Shown: positions 7,733-16,416 of the stretch, in pieces | How the letters are laid out: every line of letters begins with the position of its first letter | How positions within the stretch are numbered: position 1 is the stretch's first letter | Source of the DNA: Alphaproteobacteria bacterium | GTDB taxonomy: Bacteria; Pseudomonadota; Alphaproteobacteria; Rhodobacterales; Rhodobacteraceae | NCBI GenBank assembly: GCA_030428355.1 | Contig: JAUIBL010000009.1 | Location: 1 to 64,000 of the forward strand | DNA: 64,000 nucleotides | Direction: 5' to 3' | Notes under the pieces: generated by a model | Database searches by the model: none | The model's input: only the letters and a program-made list of their open reading frames with translations | What the model was told of the DNA's origin: nothing | Position numbers and translations under genes: made by a program

Positions 7733-9235
7733 TTACTTCTTCTTGCCGAACCCGCTCAAGCCCGGTGGCAGGCCCATGCCACCACCCAGACCGGGCAGGC
7801 CGCCCTTGCCGCCAAGTGCCTTGGCCGCCTGTTCCAGTGCTTTGGGGTCCATCTGGCCCATCATCTCTTCGGGGCTGGCGCCGCCTTTGCCGAACATGCC
7901 CTTCATGGCCTGTTTCAGCATGCCGCCTTTGCCCATCTTGCCCATCTTCTTCATCATGTCGGACATCTGGCGCTGCATCTTGAGCAGCTTGTTCAGGTCC
8001 GACACGTCCATTCCGGCCCCCGCCGCGATACGCTTCTTGCGGCTGGCTTGCAGGATCTGCGGATTGGCGCGTTCTTTCTTGGTCATCGAATTGATCAGCG
8101 CGATCTGCTGGCGCAGCATCCGGTCGTCGATGCCCGCGCCATCCATCTGCTTCTGCATCTTGGCGGCGCCGGGCATCATGGCCAGCATGCCTTCCATGCC
8201 GCCCATCTTCATCATCTGTTCCAGCTGCATCTTGAGGTCGTTCATGTTGAACTGACCCTTCTGAAAGCGCTTCATCATGCGCTCGGCCTGTTCGACCTCG
8301 AGCGTCTGCTGCGCCTTCTCGACCAAGGCGACGATGTCGCCCATGCCAAGGATGCGTCCTGCGATCCGGTCCGGCTCGAAGGTTTCGAGCGCATCCATCT
8401 TTTCGCCAAGACCGACAAAGCGGATCGGCTTGCCGGTCACCGCGCGCATCGACAGGGCCGCACCGCCGCGCCCGTCGCCGTCCATCCGGGTCAGGACCAC
8501 ACCGGTGATGCCGATGCGCTCGTCAAAGTTCTGTGCCGTATGTACCGCGTCCTGACCGGTCAGGCCATCGACCACCAGCAGCGTCTCGCGCGGGTTGGCG
8601 ACATCGCGCACCGCTTCGACTTGGGCCATCAGCTCTTCGTCGATGGACAGACGACCCGCGGTGTCGAGCATGTAGACGTCATAACCACCAAGGCTCGCCT
8701 GTGTCTTGGCGCGCTTGGCGATGGCCACCGGGTCTTCGCCCTTGACGATCGGTAGCGTGTCGACACCGATCTGGTTGCCGAGGATCTGCAACTGCTCCAT
8801 CGCCGCCGGGCGGTTCACGTCGAGCGACGCCATCAGAACGCGCTTGCCCTCACGCTCTTTCAGGCGTTTGGCGATCTTGGCGGTTGTCGTGGTCTTGCCG
8901 CCCCCCTGCAGACCGACCATGAGGATCGGTGCGGGCGGGTTGTCGATCTTGAGCTTGCCGGGGTCTTCGTCGCCGCTCAGCACGTGCTTGAGTTCGTCAT
9001 GGACGATCTTGACGACCTGCTGGCCGGGCGTGATCGACTTGGTGACGGCCTGTCCGGTTGCCTTGTCCTGCACGGCCTTGATGAAATCGCGGGCCACGGG
9101 CAGCGACACGTCCGCTTCGAGCAGGGCAACGCGCACCTCGCGCAGGGCGGTCTTGACGTCGTCCTCGGACAGTGCGCCCTGTTTGGTCAGCCGATCAAAG
9201 ACGCTGCCGAGGCGGTCGGACAGATTTTCAAACAT
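7733..9235 (-). CDS. ffh: signal recognition particle protein Ffh (SRP54)
   Basis: GTPase that binds 4.5S RNA and signal sequences and delivers nascent membrane proteins to FtsY. It has the NG domain followed by a Met-rich M domain in 500 residues. G1 is GLQGGGKTTTTAK, the DTAGR G3 motif is in VYMLDTAGRLSIDEE, and G4 is TRMDGDGRGGAAL. The M domain has MKMGGMEGMLAMMPG and a Gly/Met-rich tail ending GLPPGLSGFGKKK. The ATG at 9233-9235 has AAAGGAGG about 10 bases upstream. It heads the operon that continues into the acetyltransferases, chorismate mutase and rpsP. Confidence 0.97.
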   Translation of the reverse strand: MFENLSDRLGSVFDRLTKQGALSEDDVKTALREVRVALLEADVSLPVARDFIKAVQDKATGQAVTKSITPGQQVVKIVHDELKHVLSGDEDPGKLKIDNPPAPILMVGLQGGGKTTTTAKIAKRLKEREGKRVLMASLDVNRPAAMEQLQILGNQIGVDTLPIVKGEDPVAIAKRAKTQASLGGYDVYMLDTAGRLSIDEELMAQVEAVRDVANPRETLLVVDGLTGQDAVHTAQNFDERIGITGVVLTRMDGDGRGGAALSMRAVTGKPIRFVGLGEKMDALETFEPDRIAGRILGMGDIVALVEKAQQTLEVEQAERMMKRFQKGQFNMNDLKMQLEQMMKMGGMEGMLAMMPGAAKMQKQMDGAGIDDRMLRQQIALINSMTKKERANPQILQASRKKRIAAGAGMDVSDLNKLLKMQRQMSDMMKKMGKMGKGGMLKQAMKGMFGKGGASPEEMMGQMDPKALEQAAKALGGKGGLPGLGGGMGLPPGLSGFGKKK

Positions 9236-9305
9236 GGGCTTTCGCCTCCTTTGCCGCTGGTTGCTCCCCCGATGTAAGGGCCAACGGCGCATATACCAAA
9301 CGTCA

Positions 9306-9343
9306 ATCGCCCCCACGGGCGTAACACGCTGGTGGGGGGCGAT
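9306..9343 (-). other. strong long hairpin in the ffh leader
   Basis: ATCGCCCCCAC (9306-9316) pairs with GTGGGGGGCGAT (9332-9343) with one bulged G, and GCGT/ACGC can pair within the loop. It lies 71 bases upstream of the ffh ATG. No U-run follows on either strand. It could be a leader structure or an mRNA-stabilising element; its function is not known. Confidence 0.45.
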
Positions 9344-9442
9344 CCCGGACTGTGTCCATGGGACCGGAAAGTCAGACTTCCCGGAGTTGTGTGGCGTTTA
9401 GGGCAGAATGGCGCGCAGAGTCAACCCACGCGCCAATACGGC

Positions 9443-10024
9443 TCAGGCGGCAAGGGCCTCAAGCGCCGCGTTTGCCTTGGCGTGCGATGCGTCTGCATCG
9501 ACCATCAACTGGTCGGCAGCCACGAATTGCACATCGGTGATGCCGACAAAGCTCAGCACATGGCGCAGGTAGCCGCTGGCGAAGTCGATCTCGGACCCGA
9601 CCTGCGTGCCGCCCGAGGTTATCGCCACGATGGCGCGCTTGCCGGTCAGCAGGCCTTGGGGGCCGGCTTCGGAATATTTGAAGGTGATGCCGGCGCGGGC
9701 GATCAGGTCGACCCATGTCTTCAGGGTTGCGGGAATGCCGAAATTGTAGATCGGCGCACCGATGACGATGGTATCGGCGGCCTTGAGCTCTTCGATCAGC
9801 GTGTCGGACAGGGCGAGTGTCTGGCGCTGCGCATCGCTGCGCTGGTCCTCGGGTGTCCAGTTGGCGTTCAGCCAATCGGCGTCGATCGCGGGCAGAGGCA
9901 CGGCCAGATCGCGGTTGATCACGCTGTCGGGCGCAAGACGATCCAGAATGCGTTGTGTCAGGGCACGGCTCTCGGAACCGGTATGGCGGGCGGATGCGTC
10001 GACGCGCAGAACGGTTTTTGTCAT
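9443..10024 (-). CDS. azoR: FMN-dependent NADH-azoreductase (AzoR/AcpD family)
   Basis: A 193-residue flavodoxin-fold quinone/azo reductase that transfers two electrons from NADH through FMN. VLRVDASARHTGSESRALT at residues 5-23 forms the FMN phosphate loop. IVIGAPIYNFGIPATLKTWVDLIARAGITF is the family signature around residues 86-115. AIVAITSGGT contacts the isoalloxazine ring. It is transcribed away from the LysR-type gene across a 113-base shared promoter region, so that regulator probably controls it. A role in quinone or electrophile detoxification is likely. Confidence 0.92.
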   Translation of the reverse strand: MTKTVLRVDASARHTGSESRALTQRILDRLAPDSVINRDLAVPLPAIDADWLNANWTPEDQRSDAQRQTLALSDTLIEELKAADTIVIGAPIYNFGIPATLKTWVDLIARAGITFKYSEAGPQGLLTGKRAIVAITSGGTQVGSEIDFASGYLRHVLSFVGITDVQFVAADQLMVDADASHAKANAALEALAA

Positions 10025-10137
10025 GGAACTCTCCAGTCACGAAGTTGTTTGTCTGTGCGGAACACTTAGGTATTGCCTCAGCGCACGAAATAGGAAGATA
10101 TGCGCATCAAATGTGAGTTTTTGCACAAAGGTGACTC

Positions 10138-11025
10138 ATGGAACATTGGGACGAGGTGCGCACTGCGTATCAGGTGGCACGGCAGGGCACGGTCAGCGGT
10201 GCGGCCGAGGTCTTGGGCGTGCACCACGCCACTGTCATCCGGCACATCGACGCGCTGGAAGCGCGGTTGGGCGTCAAGCTTTTCCAACGGCATGCGCGGG
10301 GCTACACGCCGACCGAGTCCGGCGAGGACCTTGCCCGTGTCGCACAGACGACCGAGGACCAGTTGCAGCAGCTTGTGGGCCGCATCCGGGGGCGCGGATC
10401 CGACGTCAGCGGGGAACTGATGGTCACGTCCATCGTGGAGTTGTCCAATTTCCTTGTCCCTGTCCTTTCGGATTTCAAGGACTCCTACCCGGACGTCGTC
10501 GTGCGCTACCTGACCGATGCGCGGGTGTTCCGGCTTGAATATGGCGAAGCGCATGTCGCGATCCGCGCGGGGTCGGTGCCCGATGAGCCGGACAATGTGG
10601 TCCAACCGCTGACCAAGCTGAAGATCGGCCTTTATGCGTCCAAAAGCTATGTCGAAAAACGCGGCTTGCCCCAGACCGAAAATGATCTGGCAGACCATCT
10701 TTTTGTCGGTAATGACAATCCCGACGGCCGCGCCCCGTTCCAGAAATGGCTGCGATCAAAAGTGCCTTATGATCGCGTGGTTTTCCGTGCGACCGACACC
10801 TACAGCATGATCACGGCTGTCCGCAGCGGTGCGGGCATCGGCTTCATGCCTGTGGCGCAGGGGGCAGAGGATCCCGATCTGGTCGAGGTGATGCCGCCGA
10901 AAGAGGAATGGGCCGCGCCGCTTTGGCTTGTGACCCATGTGGACCTGCATCGCACGGCCAAGGTTCAGGCGCTCCTGGCGCATCTGAAGGAGGCGGTCAA
11001 ACAGCTTGACGCGTCCGTTCCCTGA
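10138..11025 (+). CDS. LysR-family transcriptional regulator
   Basis: A 295-residue LysR-type regulator. The N-terminal winged helix-turn-helix spans about residues 1-62: VARQGTVSGAAEVLGVHHATVIRHIDALEARLGVKLFQR. A periplasmic-binding-protein-like effector domain follows (GELMVTSIVELSNFLVPVL, and GAGIGFMPVAQG near residue 240). AAAGGTGA precedes the ATG. It diverges from azoR, the usual arrangement for a LysR regulator and its target; the effector could be a quinone or electrophile, by analogy only. The EamA gene starts one base after its stop and is probably co-transcribed. Confidence 0.92.
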   Translation: MEHWDEVRTAYQVARQGTVSGAAEVLGVHHATVIRHIDALEARLGVKLFQRHARGYTPTESGEDLARVAQTTEDQLQQLVGRIRGRGSDVSGELMVTSIVELSNFLVPVLSDFKDSYPDVVVRYLTDARVFRLEYGEAHVAIRAGSVPDEPDNVVQPLTKLKIGLYASKSYVEKRGLPQTENDLADHLFVGNDNPDGRAPFQKWLRSKVPYDRVVFRATDTYSMITAVRSGAGIGFMPVAQGAEDPDLVEVMPPKEEWAAPLWLVTHVDLHRTAKVQALLAHLKEAVKQLDASVP

Positions 11026-11026
11026 G

Positions 11027-11938
11027 ATGACCGAAGCCCATCGCGGTCATCTGGCAATGCTTGCCTTTTCGGCTTTGGTGGCGGGATCGTTCTCGCTCGG
11101 GTCGATGGCGGCACCATTTATCGCGCCCGAAGCGTTGAATGCGGTCCGGTTCGTTGTCGCCTCGGCGATCCTTGCAATTCTGGTGTTTGCGACAGGAGGC
11201 ATCGACCGGTCGGCCTTGAGCGCGCCCTGGCGGTATCCCCTACTTGCGCTTTTCCTCGTCGCCTATTTCGTGCTGATGTTCGAAGGGCTGAAGACCGGGG
11301 CACCGGTGTCGATGGCGGCGGTGTTCACGCTGACACCCCTCATGGCGGCGGGGTTCGGGTGGCTCTTTCTGCGCCAGATCATGACGGGTCGCATGGCCAT
11401 CGCCTTGACCGTGGGCGGCCTCGGTGCGCTTTGGGTGATCTTTCGGGCAGATCTCTCGGCACTCCTGGCCTTTGGTGTCGGTCGCGGTGAGATGGTCTAT
11501 TTTCTCGGCTGTGTGGCACATGCCGCCTATGCACCCTTGGTGCCCAAGCTGAACCGAGGAGAACGGCCCGCCGTGTTCACGCTTGGTGTGCTTGTCGCCG
11601 GGACGGTATTGCTTTTGATCTTCGGGTATCCGTCACTCGTGGCAACGCCATGGTCCAGCCTGCCCCCGGTGGTCTGGGTGACCATCGCCTACACATCGGT
11701 TTTTGCCAGTGCTCTGACCTTTCTTCTGTTGCAATACGCAAGCCTGCGCCTGCCCTCGGCCAAGGTCATGGCCTACACCTATCTGACGCCGAGTTGGGTG
11801 ATCCTGTGGGAAATGGCCCTCGGGCGTCCTTTGCCGCCGGTTCTGGTTCTTGTAGGGATCGGAATGACGATGGCGGCTCTTGCGCTGTTGCTGAAGGATG
11901 ACAGTCAGGTGCGAGGACGGGTGGCGTCAGAAGGGTAG
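11027..11938 (+). CDS. EamA-family (DMT superfamily) transporter
   Basis: A 303-residue inner-membrane protein with about ten hydrophobic helices in two EamA repeats. GAPVSMAAVFTLTPLMAAGFGWLFLRQ ends the first repeat (its core reads AAVFTLTPLMAAGFG), and SAKVMAYTYLTPSWVILWE marks the second. DMT proteins usually export amino acids or other small metabolites. The ATG at 11027 is one base past the lysR stop. The 3' end overlaps the convergent TraB/GumN gene by 12 bases. It is one of three EamA genes in the window. Confidence 0.88.
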   Translation: MTEAHRGHLAMLAFSALVAGSFSLGSMAAPFIAPEALNAVRFVVASAILAILVFATGGIDRSALSAPWRYPLLALFLVAYFVLMFEGLKTGAPVSMAAVFTLTPLMAAGFGWLFLRQIMTGRMAIALTVGGLGALWVIFRADLSALLAFGVGRGEMVYFLGCVAHAAYAPLVPKLNRGERPAVFTLGVLVAGTVLLLIFGYPSLVATPWSSLPPVVWVTIAYTSVFASALTFLLLQYASLRLPSAKVMAYTYLTPSWVILWEMALGRPLPPVLVLVGIGMTMAALALLLKDDSQVRGRVASEG

Positions 11939-12916
11939 ACGTTCCAGCGCAAACCCTTCTGCCTGCAAAAGCGCCAGCACCCCGTCGCGCCCGGGAAGAT
12001 GCGCGGCTCCGAAGGCTGCAACGACGATGTCATGTCGGTCTGCCGCGTCCAGCAGCACGGGAATCCAGGCGCGATTGCGGTCGATCAGGAGCTCTTTCTC
12101 CATCGTGGCAAAGATCTCGGCGGCAGTGTCCGACGGGATCGGACTGTACCGCTCGGCCAGGATCGCGGACACGGCCCAGCCTTCGGCAGGGGCTTCGCCA
12201 AAATAGCTGGCCAGCAATGTGGCAAAGAGGTCTTCGTTGATGGCGGGATCGACAAGCGCGGACAGCATCATGTCGATCTGGACGTCGCGCGGCTGATCGG
12301 CGAAGGCCGAGAATATCGTCTGCACGTCTTCCAGCGCCGCGCGGGGTATCCCCTGTTTTTCGGCAATACCCTCGATGCGCGCATCCAGACCGCCTGCGGA
12401 CAGGTCTATGGCGGTGGCGCATGGCGGCACTGCAAGGATCACCGAGACATACCAGGGCTGAAATCGCGCTGCCATGAAGGGCGGCAGCCCGCGTGCGTTC
12501 AGGGCCTCCGACATCTGGTCCCACTGGCTTTCGCTCAGCAGCTCCGGCAGGGTCGCATCCGGCATCAACAGAAGGCTGGGATCCGTTGTCAAACGATCCT
12601 GCAAGGCCTTTTCTTCCTCGCTGGTCATTTCCAGCAAAAGCAGATCGGCGCGTTCGATCACGCCCTGCAAGCGGGCCAACGGGGCGTCGAGGCGGGGGTC
12701 GGCAAGATGCATCGTGCCGATCAGGTGCAGCGTCGCGTCACCTTTTGTGGCTTTCCAGTGATTGCCGTTGGCGAAAGGCATATCGTCAAGCGCCGCTTGC
12801 AGCCGCGCCTGTTCCTCGGGGCCGAGGGTCGGGCGCAGATCGTTGCCGGCACAGGCGGCAAGCGCGGGGTGCGTCACCAGCAGACACAGCAGCAAAGAGA
12901 CAAGACGCACGATCAT
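11927..12916 (-). CDS. TraB/GumN family protein, secreted
   Basis: A 329-residue protein with a signal peptide (MIVRLVSLLLCLLVTHPALAA), so probably periplasmic. LHLIGTMHLADPR at about residues 63-75 and VVAAFGAAHLPGRDGVLALLQ near the C-terminus are the paired GTxH and GxxHLPG motifs of the TraB/GumN (PrgY-like) fold, which is related to metalloproteases. No function has been settled for the bacterial secreted branch. A Cys after the signal region makes a lipoprotein conceivable, but the sequence before it (ALAAC) is only a weak lipobox. Confidence 0.85.
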   Translation of the reverse strand: MIVRLVSLLLCLLVTHPALAACAGNDLRPTLGPEEQARLQAALDDMPFANGNHWKATKGDATLHLIGTMHLADPRLDAPLARLQGVIERADLLLLEMTSEEEKALQDRLTTDPSLLLMPDATLPELLSESQWDQMSEALNARGLPPFMAARFQPWYVSVILAVPPCATAIDLSAGGLDARIEGIAEKQGIPRAALEDVQTIFSAFADQPRDVQIDMMLSALVDPAINEDLFATLLASYFGEAPAEGWAVSAILAERYSPIPSDTAAEIFATMEKELLIDRNRAWIPVLLDAADRHDIVVAAFGAAHLPGRDGVLALLQAEGFALERLPF

Positions 12917-12996
12917 CCCGGTTCCTTTCTTCGATTTCTCCCCGAAAGCTAGAAGGTGATCTTGTCAGCAGCAAGGCTGTCGCGCATTGATGCAGC

Positions 12997-13662
12997 ATGA
13001 AGCGTGAAGCCGATCTTTACCATCCGGTAAAATCTTTCCTCGAGGCGCAGGGCTATGTCGTCAAGGGCGAAGTCGGTGCGGTTGATCTGGTTGCCGTGCG
13101 GGGTGATGAAGATCCGATCGTGGTCGAATTGAAACTGCGGCTCACGCTCACTCTCTATCATCAAGCCGTAACGCGGTTGCGCATGACCGATCTTGTGTAC
13201 ATCGCGGTCCCAAAACCCGCAGGACGCACCGCGCGGCGGGCCTTGCGGGAAAATCGCATCATGTGTCGACGGTTGGGGCTTGGGTTTCTCACGGTGCGCA
13301 CGGACGGGGTGGTGGAGGCGCAGTGCGACCCTGGGCCCTATGCTCCGCGCCGGAATATGGCAAAGCGGGAAAAACTCCTGCGTGACTTCCACCGGCTTGA
13401 AGGTGATCCGAATTCGGGAGGCGCAACCCGGCACGGCATTGTCACGGCGTACCGACAGGACGCGCTGCGCTGTGCTCTGTATCTGGCGGAATCCGGGGCC
13501 GAAAAAGGTGCGCTTGTGGCCAAGGCAACCGGCGTTGTCAACGCGACGCGCCTGATGCGCGACAATCACTACGGCTGGTTCCGCAGGGTCGAAGCCGGTG
13601 TCTACGCCCTGACGCCCGAGGGGCGTCAGGGCTTGGCGGATTGGGGCGATCTGTTGCCCTGA
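12997..13662 (+). CDS. DUF2161 family protein with PD-(D/E)XK-like core
   Basis: A 221-residue cytoplasmic protein of the DUF2161 group. Residues about 25-48 hold D30 and the E44-L-K46 triad in the order of a PD-(D/E)XK nuclease fold (AVDLVAV, then IVVELKL), and E4 could complete the site. The C-terminal 80 residues resemble a winged helix (LVAKATGVVNATRLMRDNHYGWF). A phosphodiesterase or nuclease activity is therefore plausible but unproven. The stop is 3 bases from that of the convergent VWA gene. No toxin-antitoxin or restriction partner is adjacent. Confidence 0.75.
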   Translation: MKREADLYHPVKSFLEAQGYVVKGEVGAVDLVAVRGDEDPIVVELKLRLTLTLYHQAVTRLRMTDLVYIAVPKPAGRTARRALRENRIMCRRLGLGFLTVRTDGVVEAQCDPGPYAPRRNMAKREKLLRDFHRLEGDPNSGGATRHGIVTAYRQDALRCALYLAESGAEKGALVAKATGVVNATRLMRDNHYGWFRRVEAGVYALTPEGRQGLADWGDLLP

Positions 13663-13665
13663 CGT

Positions 13666-16161
13666 CTACTCGATGACCAGCGGGGCCTCTGCGATTGCGA
13701 ACTGATCGCGCTGCAGGAAATAGCGCACCACGTAATTGCCCGGTTCATCCGGCAGCTTAAGGGACACAGGGTTGCCGTTTTCCGTATAGGCGTAGCTTTG
13801 CCATTGTGACCCGCCCGTGGCGTCGACCTTGCCGATGCCGATATAGTCGCGCGGATTGTCCGGCCCGACCCAGCCGATTTCGACGGTCGCACCCGCCGCT
13901 GCCGTTGGCGGAACGACCAGACGGGCTTCTGACTGGCGCACCGTCATCGGTACTTCCGCAATCGCGGCCTGGTCCTTGGCGAGGAAATAGGTCACCAGAT
14001 AGTCGCCCGGTTCTGCGGGGACGGTGATCCGCGCAGGGTTGCCATCACGGGTGTAGGCATAGGATTTCCACCGATTGCCGCCCGTGGCGTCGGCCTTGCC
14101 GATACCGATGTAATCGCCTTCGTTGTTCGGACCGGTCCACGGGACCTCGATTGTGGCCCCGCCAAACGTCTCTGCGGGTGGCTGCATGGCGACCTGTGGC
14201 GTCACAAGCGAGATGGGGATCTGTGCAAGCGGCGTGTTATCTTCGTCAAGGAAGTAGGTGATGGTGTACTCACCAGCCTCGCCAGGCACGCGCAGGCGCG
14301 CAGGGTTGCCATCGCGCGTGTAGACAAAGGATTTCCATGCGTTGCCGCCCGAGGCCCCGACCGGGCCAATCCCGATGAAGTCACCGTCGGTGTCGGGGCC
14401 GGTCCAAGCCACCTCGACCGTGGACCCGGTTTCGGCCTGCGCAGGGGCGTTGAGTGTCACCTCGACAGGTGTGAGCGTGATCGGCACCTGAACAAGTGGC
14501 GTTCGGTCCTGATGGACGAAATAGGTGATCAGGTACTCACCGGTCTCTCCGGGCATCTGCAGCGACAGCGGGTTGCCTTCGCGGGTGTAGGTGAAGTTCT
14601 CCCAGCTTGCGCCGCCTGACGCGCCGACCTTGCCGATGCCGATGTAATCGTCCGTATAGTCGGGTCCCTCCCATCCGATCTCGACAACGCTGCCGACCGC
14701 AGCTTCGGCCGGTGCGATGATGCGCGCAGTCAGGGCTGTCGCGGAGAATGGGATCGACACCAACGGCGTGCGGTCCTGATGAATGAAATACGTGATCAGG
14801 TACTCACCGGCATCCGGCGGGACCTGCAGCGTCAGCGACGACCCATCACGCGTATAGGTGAAGTTCTCCCAGCTTGCGCTGCTGGTCGCGCCGACTTTGC
14901 CGATGCCGATATAATCGTCCTTGTAGTCCGGGCCGGTCCATTCGACGGTGATCGTCGATCCTGCCGGGGCGCTGGACGGGGCGGACAGGGTCGCCTCGGC
15001 CGGGGTCACCATGATGTCGACGCTGCCGATGCTCTCGCGACCGTCGCGCAGGAAGTAGCGGATCACGTGGGGGCCGGGGTCTGGCGGTACCAGAAGAGTG
15101 ACCGGGTTGCCGTCCGCCGTCGGTGTCCAGTTGCGCCACATCGCACCGCCTGTCACGCCTTCTGCCCCGATGCCGATGTAATCATCTGACCCGTTCGGTC
15201 CGTCCCAGCCGACTTCGATGGTGCTGCCCGCAACGGCCGTGGCCGGAGCGACAAGGCGGGCGGTTATTTGCGGTTCGGGGAACGCGATCTCGACCGATGC
15301 TGCATCTCCGATGGCGATGAACTGGCGGCTGAGTGCGGTTTCAAGCGCGGCGCTGTAAGCCGTCGCTGTGTACGATCCTTCCGGCAGGTCGGTCGTCAAC
15401 GGATTTCCGCCCGCATCTGACAGGACCGTGCCAGCGTCTGACGTGATGTCCCAGATGACCGGACCCGTGACAAGGGTGTCCGTGCCTTCGATCACGGCGC
15501 TCAGGCTGGTTGGAACCACAACCGGCTCGGGGTCCGGTTCCGGCGCTGCGGCCACCTGTGTCAGGGCGGCGGTCAACTGGTCAGCGGTTTCGGCTGTCAG
15601 GAACTGGCCGCCGGTTTCGTCCGCAATACACTGCATCTGGGCCAGCGCTTCGGGGTCAGAGCCAACGTCGAAGCCGATCACATGGGCGGTAAAGTCAATG
15701 CCGGCCTCTTCAAGCAGACGGGCGGCTGCGCAGGGATCGGGGTTGCAGGTTTCCACCCCGTCGCTGACAAGAATAACGGTGGCCTTTTCCTCGGTGTAGC
15801 GCAGCGCCTCGGCGGCTGCGATGACCGCGTCGGTCATGGGTGTCTTGCCCAGTGGCTTGATGGCATTGACCGCTGTCGTGATCTGCGCCGCAGTTCCGGG
15901 CGCAGGTGCGACAACCGTTTCGATGTCGGTACACTCTCCGCGTTCCCGGTGGCCGTAGACCGTCAGCCCAAGCCCTTGTTCCGGCGGGAAGTCCGACAGC
16001 AGAGTGCCAACGACCTGTTGTGCGATGGTGATCTTGGCGACGCCGTCGACCTGGCCCCACATGGACCCTGACCCATCCATCACAAGCACTGTGTTGGGCT
16101 GATCCTGCGCATGGGCAAAAGTCGCAAAACCGGTCAGGAAAAGTACGCTCAAGCGTCGCAT
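13666..16161 (-). CDS. secreted VWA-domain protein with six tandem repeats
   Basis: An 831-residue exported protein. Signal peptide: MRRLSVLFLTGFATFAHAQ. A von Willebrand A domain at residues 22-205 has an intact MIDAS: DGSGS (29-33), T107 within GKTPMTD, and SDG near 133. A Pro/Glu linker (206-216) and one beta-type domain (217-298) come next. Six repeats of 86-90 residues then run from 301 to the C-terminus. Each has a WxGP...DYIGIG core, an aromatic/TRDGNP segment and a YxxxYF end. The ATG at 16159-16161 is the first before the signal peptide. It could be a surface adhesin or scaffold; no partner gene is adjacent. Confidence 0.88.
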   Translation of the reverse strand: MRRLSVLFLTGFATFAHAQDQPNTVLVMDGSGSMWGQVDGVAKITIAQQVVGTLLSDFPPEQGLGLTVYGHRERGECTDIETVVAPAPGTAAQITTAVNAIKPLGKTPMTDAVIAAAEALRYTEEKATVILVSDGVETCNPDPCAAARLLEEAGIDFTAHVIGFDVGSDPEALAQMQCIADETGGQFLTAETADQLTAALTQVAAAPEPDPEPVVVPTSLSAVIEGTDTLVTGPVIWDITSDAGTVLSDAGGNPLTTDLPEGSYTATAYSAALETALSRQFIAIGDAASVEIAFPEPQITARLVAPATAVAGSTIEVGWDGPNGSDDYIGIGAEGVTGGAMWRNWTPTADGNPVTLLVPPDPGPHVIRYFLRDGRESIGSVDIMVTPAEATLSAPSSAPAGSTITVEWTGPDYKDDYIGIGKVGATSSASWENFTYTRDGSSLTLQVPPDAGEYLITYFIHQDRTPLVSIPFSATALTARIIAPAEAAVGSVVEIGWEGPDYTDDYIGIGKVGASGGASWENFTYTREGNPLSLQMPGETGEYLITYFVHQDRTPLVQVPITLTPVEVTLNAPAQAETGSTVEVAWTGPDTDGDFIGIGPVGASGGNAWKSFVYTRDGNPARLRVPGEAGEYTITYFLDEDNTPLAQIPISLVTPQVAMQPPAETFGGATIEVPWTGPNNEGDYIGIGKADATGGNRWKSYAYTRDGNPARITVPAEPGDYLVTYFLAKDQAAIAEVPMTVRQSEARLVVPPTAAAGATVEIGWVGPDNPRDYIGIGKVDATGGSQWQSYAYTENGNPVSLKLPDEPGNYVVRYFLQRDQFAIAEAPLVIE
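13669..15261 (-). repeat. six tandem protein-level repeats (about 88 codons each)
   Basis: The units start at residues 301, 391, 479, 568, 657 and 746 of the VWA protein. Conserved positions are GSTxEVxWxGP, DYIGIGKVGA, W..F.YTRDGNP and GEYLITYF. Units 2 and 3 are the most alike. The shape, an Ig-like beta sandwich with a DYIGIG strand, recalls the DWVGLF strand of SKICH-type domains, but that link is only an inference. Confidence 0.85.
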
Positions 16162-16416
16162 CGACGATACCTCAAATCTGTCAGTCCAATAGGCGCAGAG
16201 AACCATGTTCCGGGGGGCCTGCCCAGTGGCTCAAAGCAGGATCGGGGAAAAATTTTGCTTGGCAAAGACAACTGTTCTGCATAATTTTTGCGCATATGTT
16301 CTCAAATTAGGCAGAACTGCCGTCCCGTCGGTCTGGAACAGGCAGCTTTGCGCGCTTTGCATTCCGTTTGCGCATAACGTGACGCAGATTGACGCCGACG
16401 CAATGGGGATACTCAC

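Noticed and set aside
7235-8755. 506-codon + strand frame opposite ffh and an acetyltransferase gene
   Set aside because: His/Leu-rich antisense shadow of ffh; no ribosome binding site or conserved motif.
9236-9442. Search for a 4.5S RNA or other small RNA next to ffh
   Set aside because: Only the hairpin at 9306-9343 was seen; the conserved SRP RNA domain IV tetraloop motif is absent.
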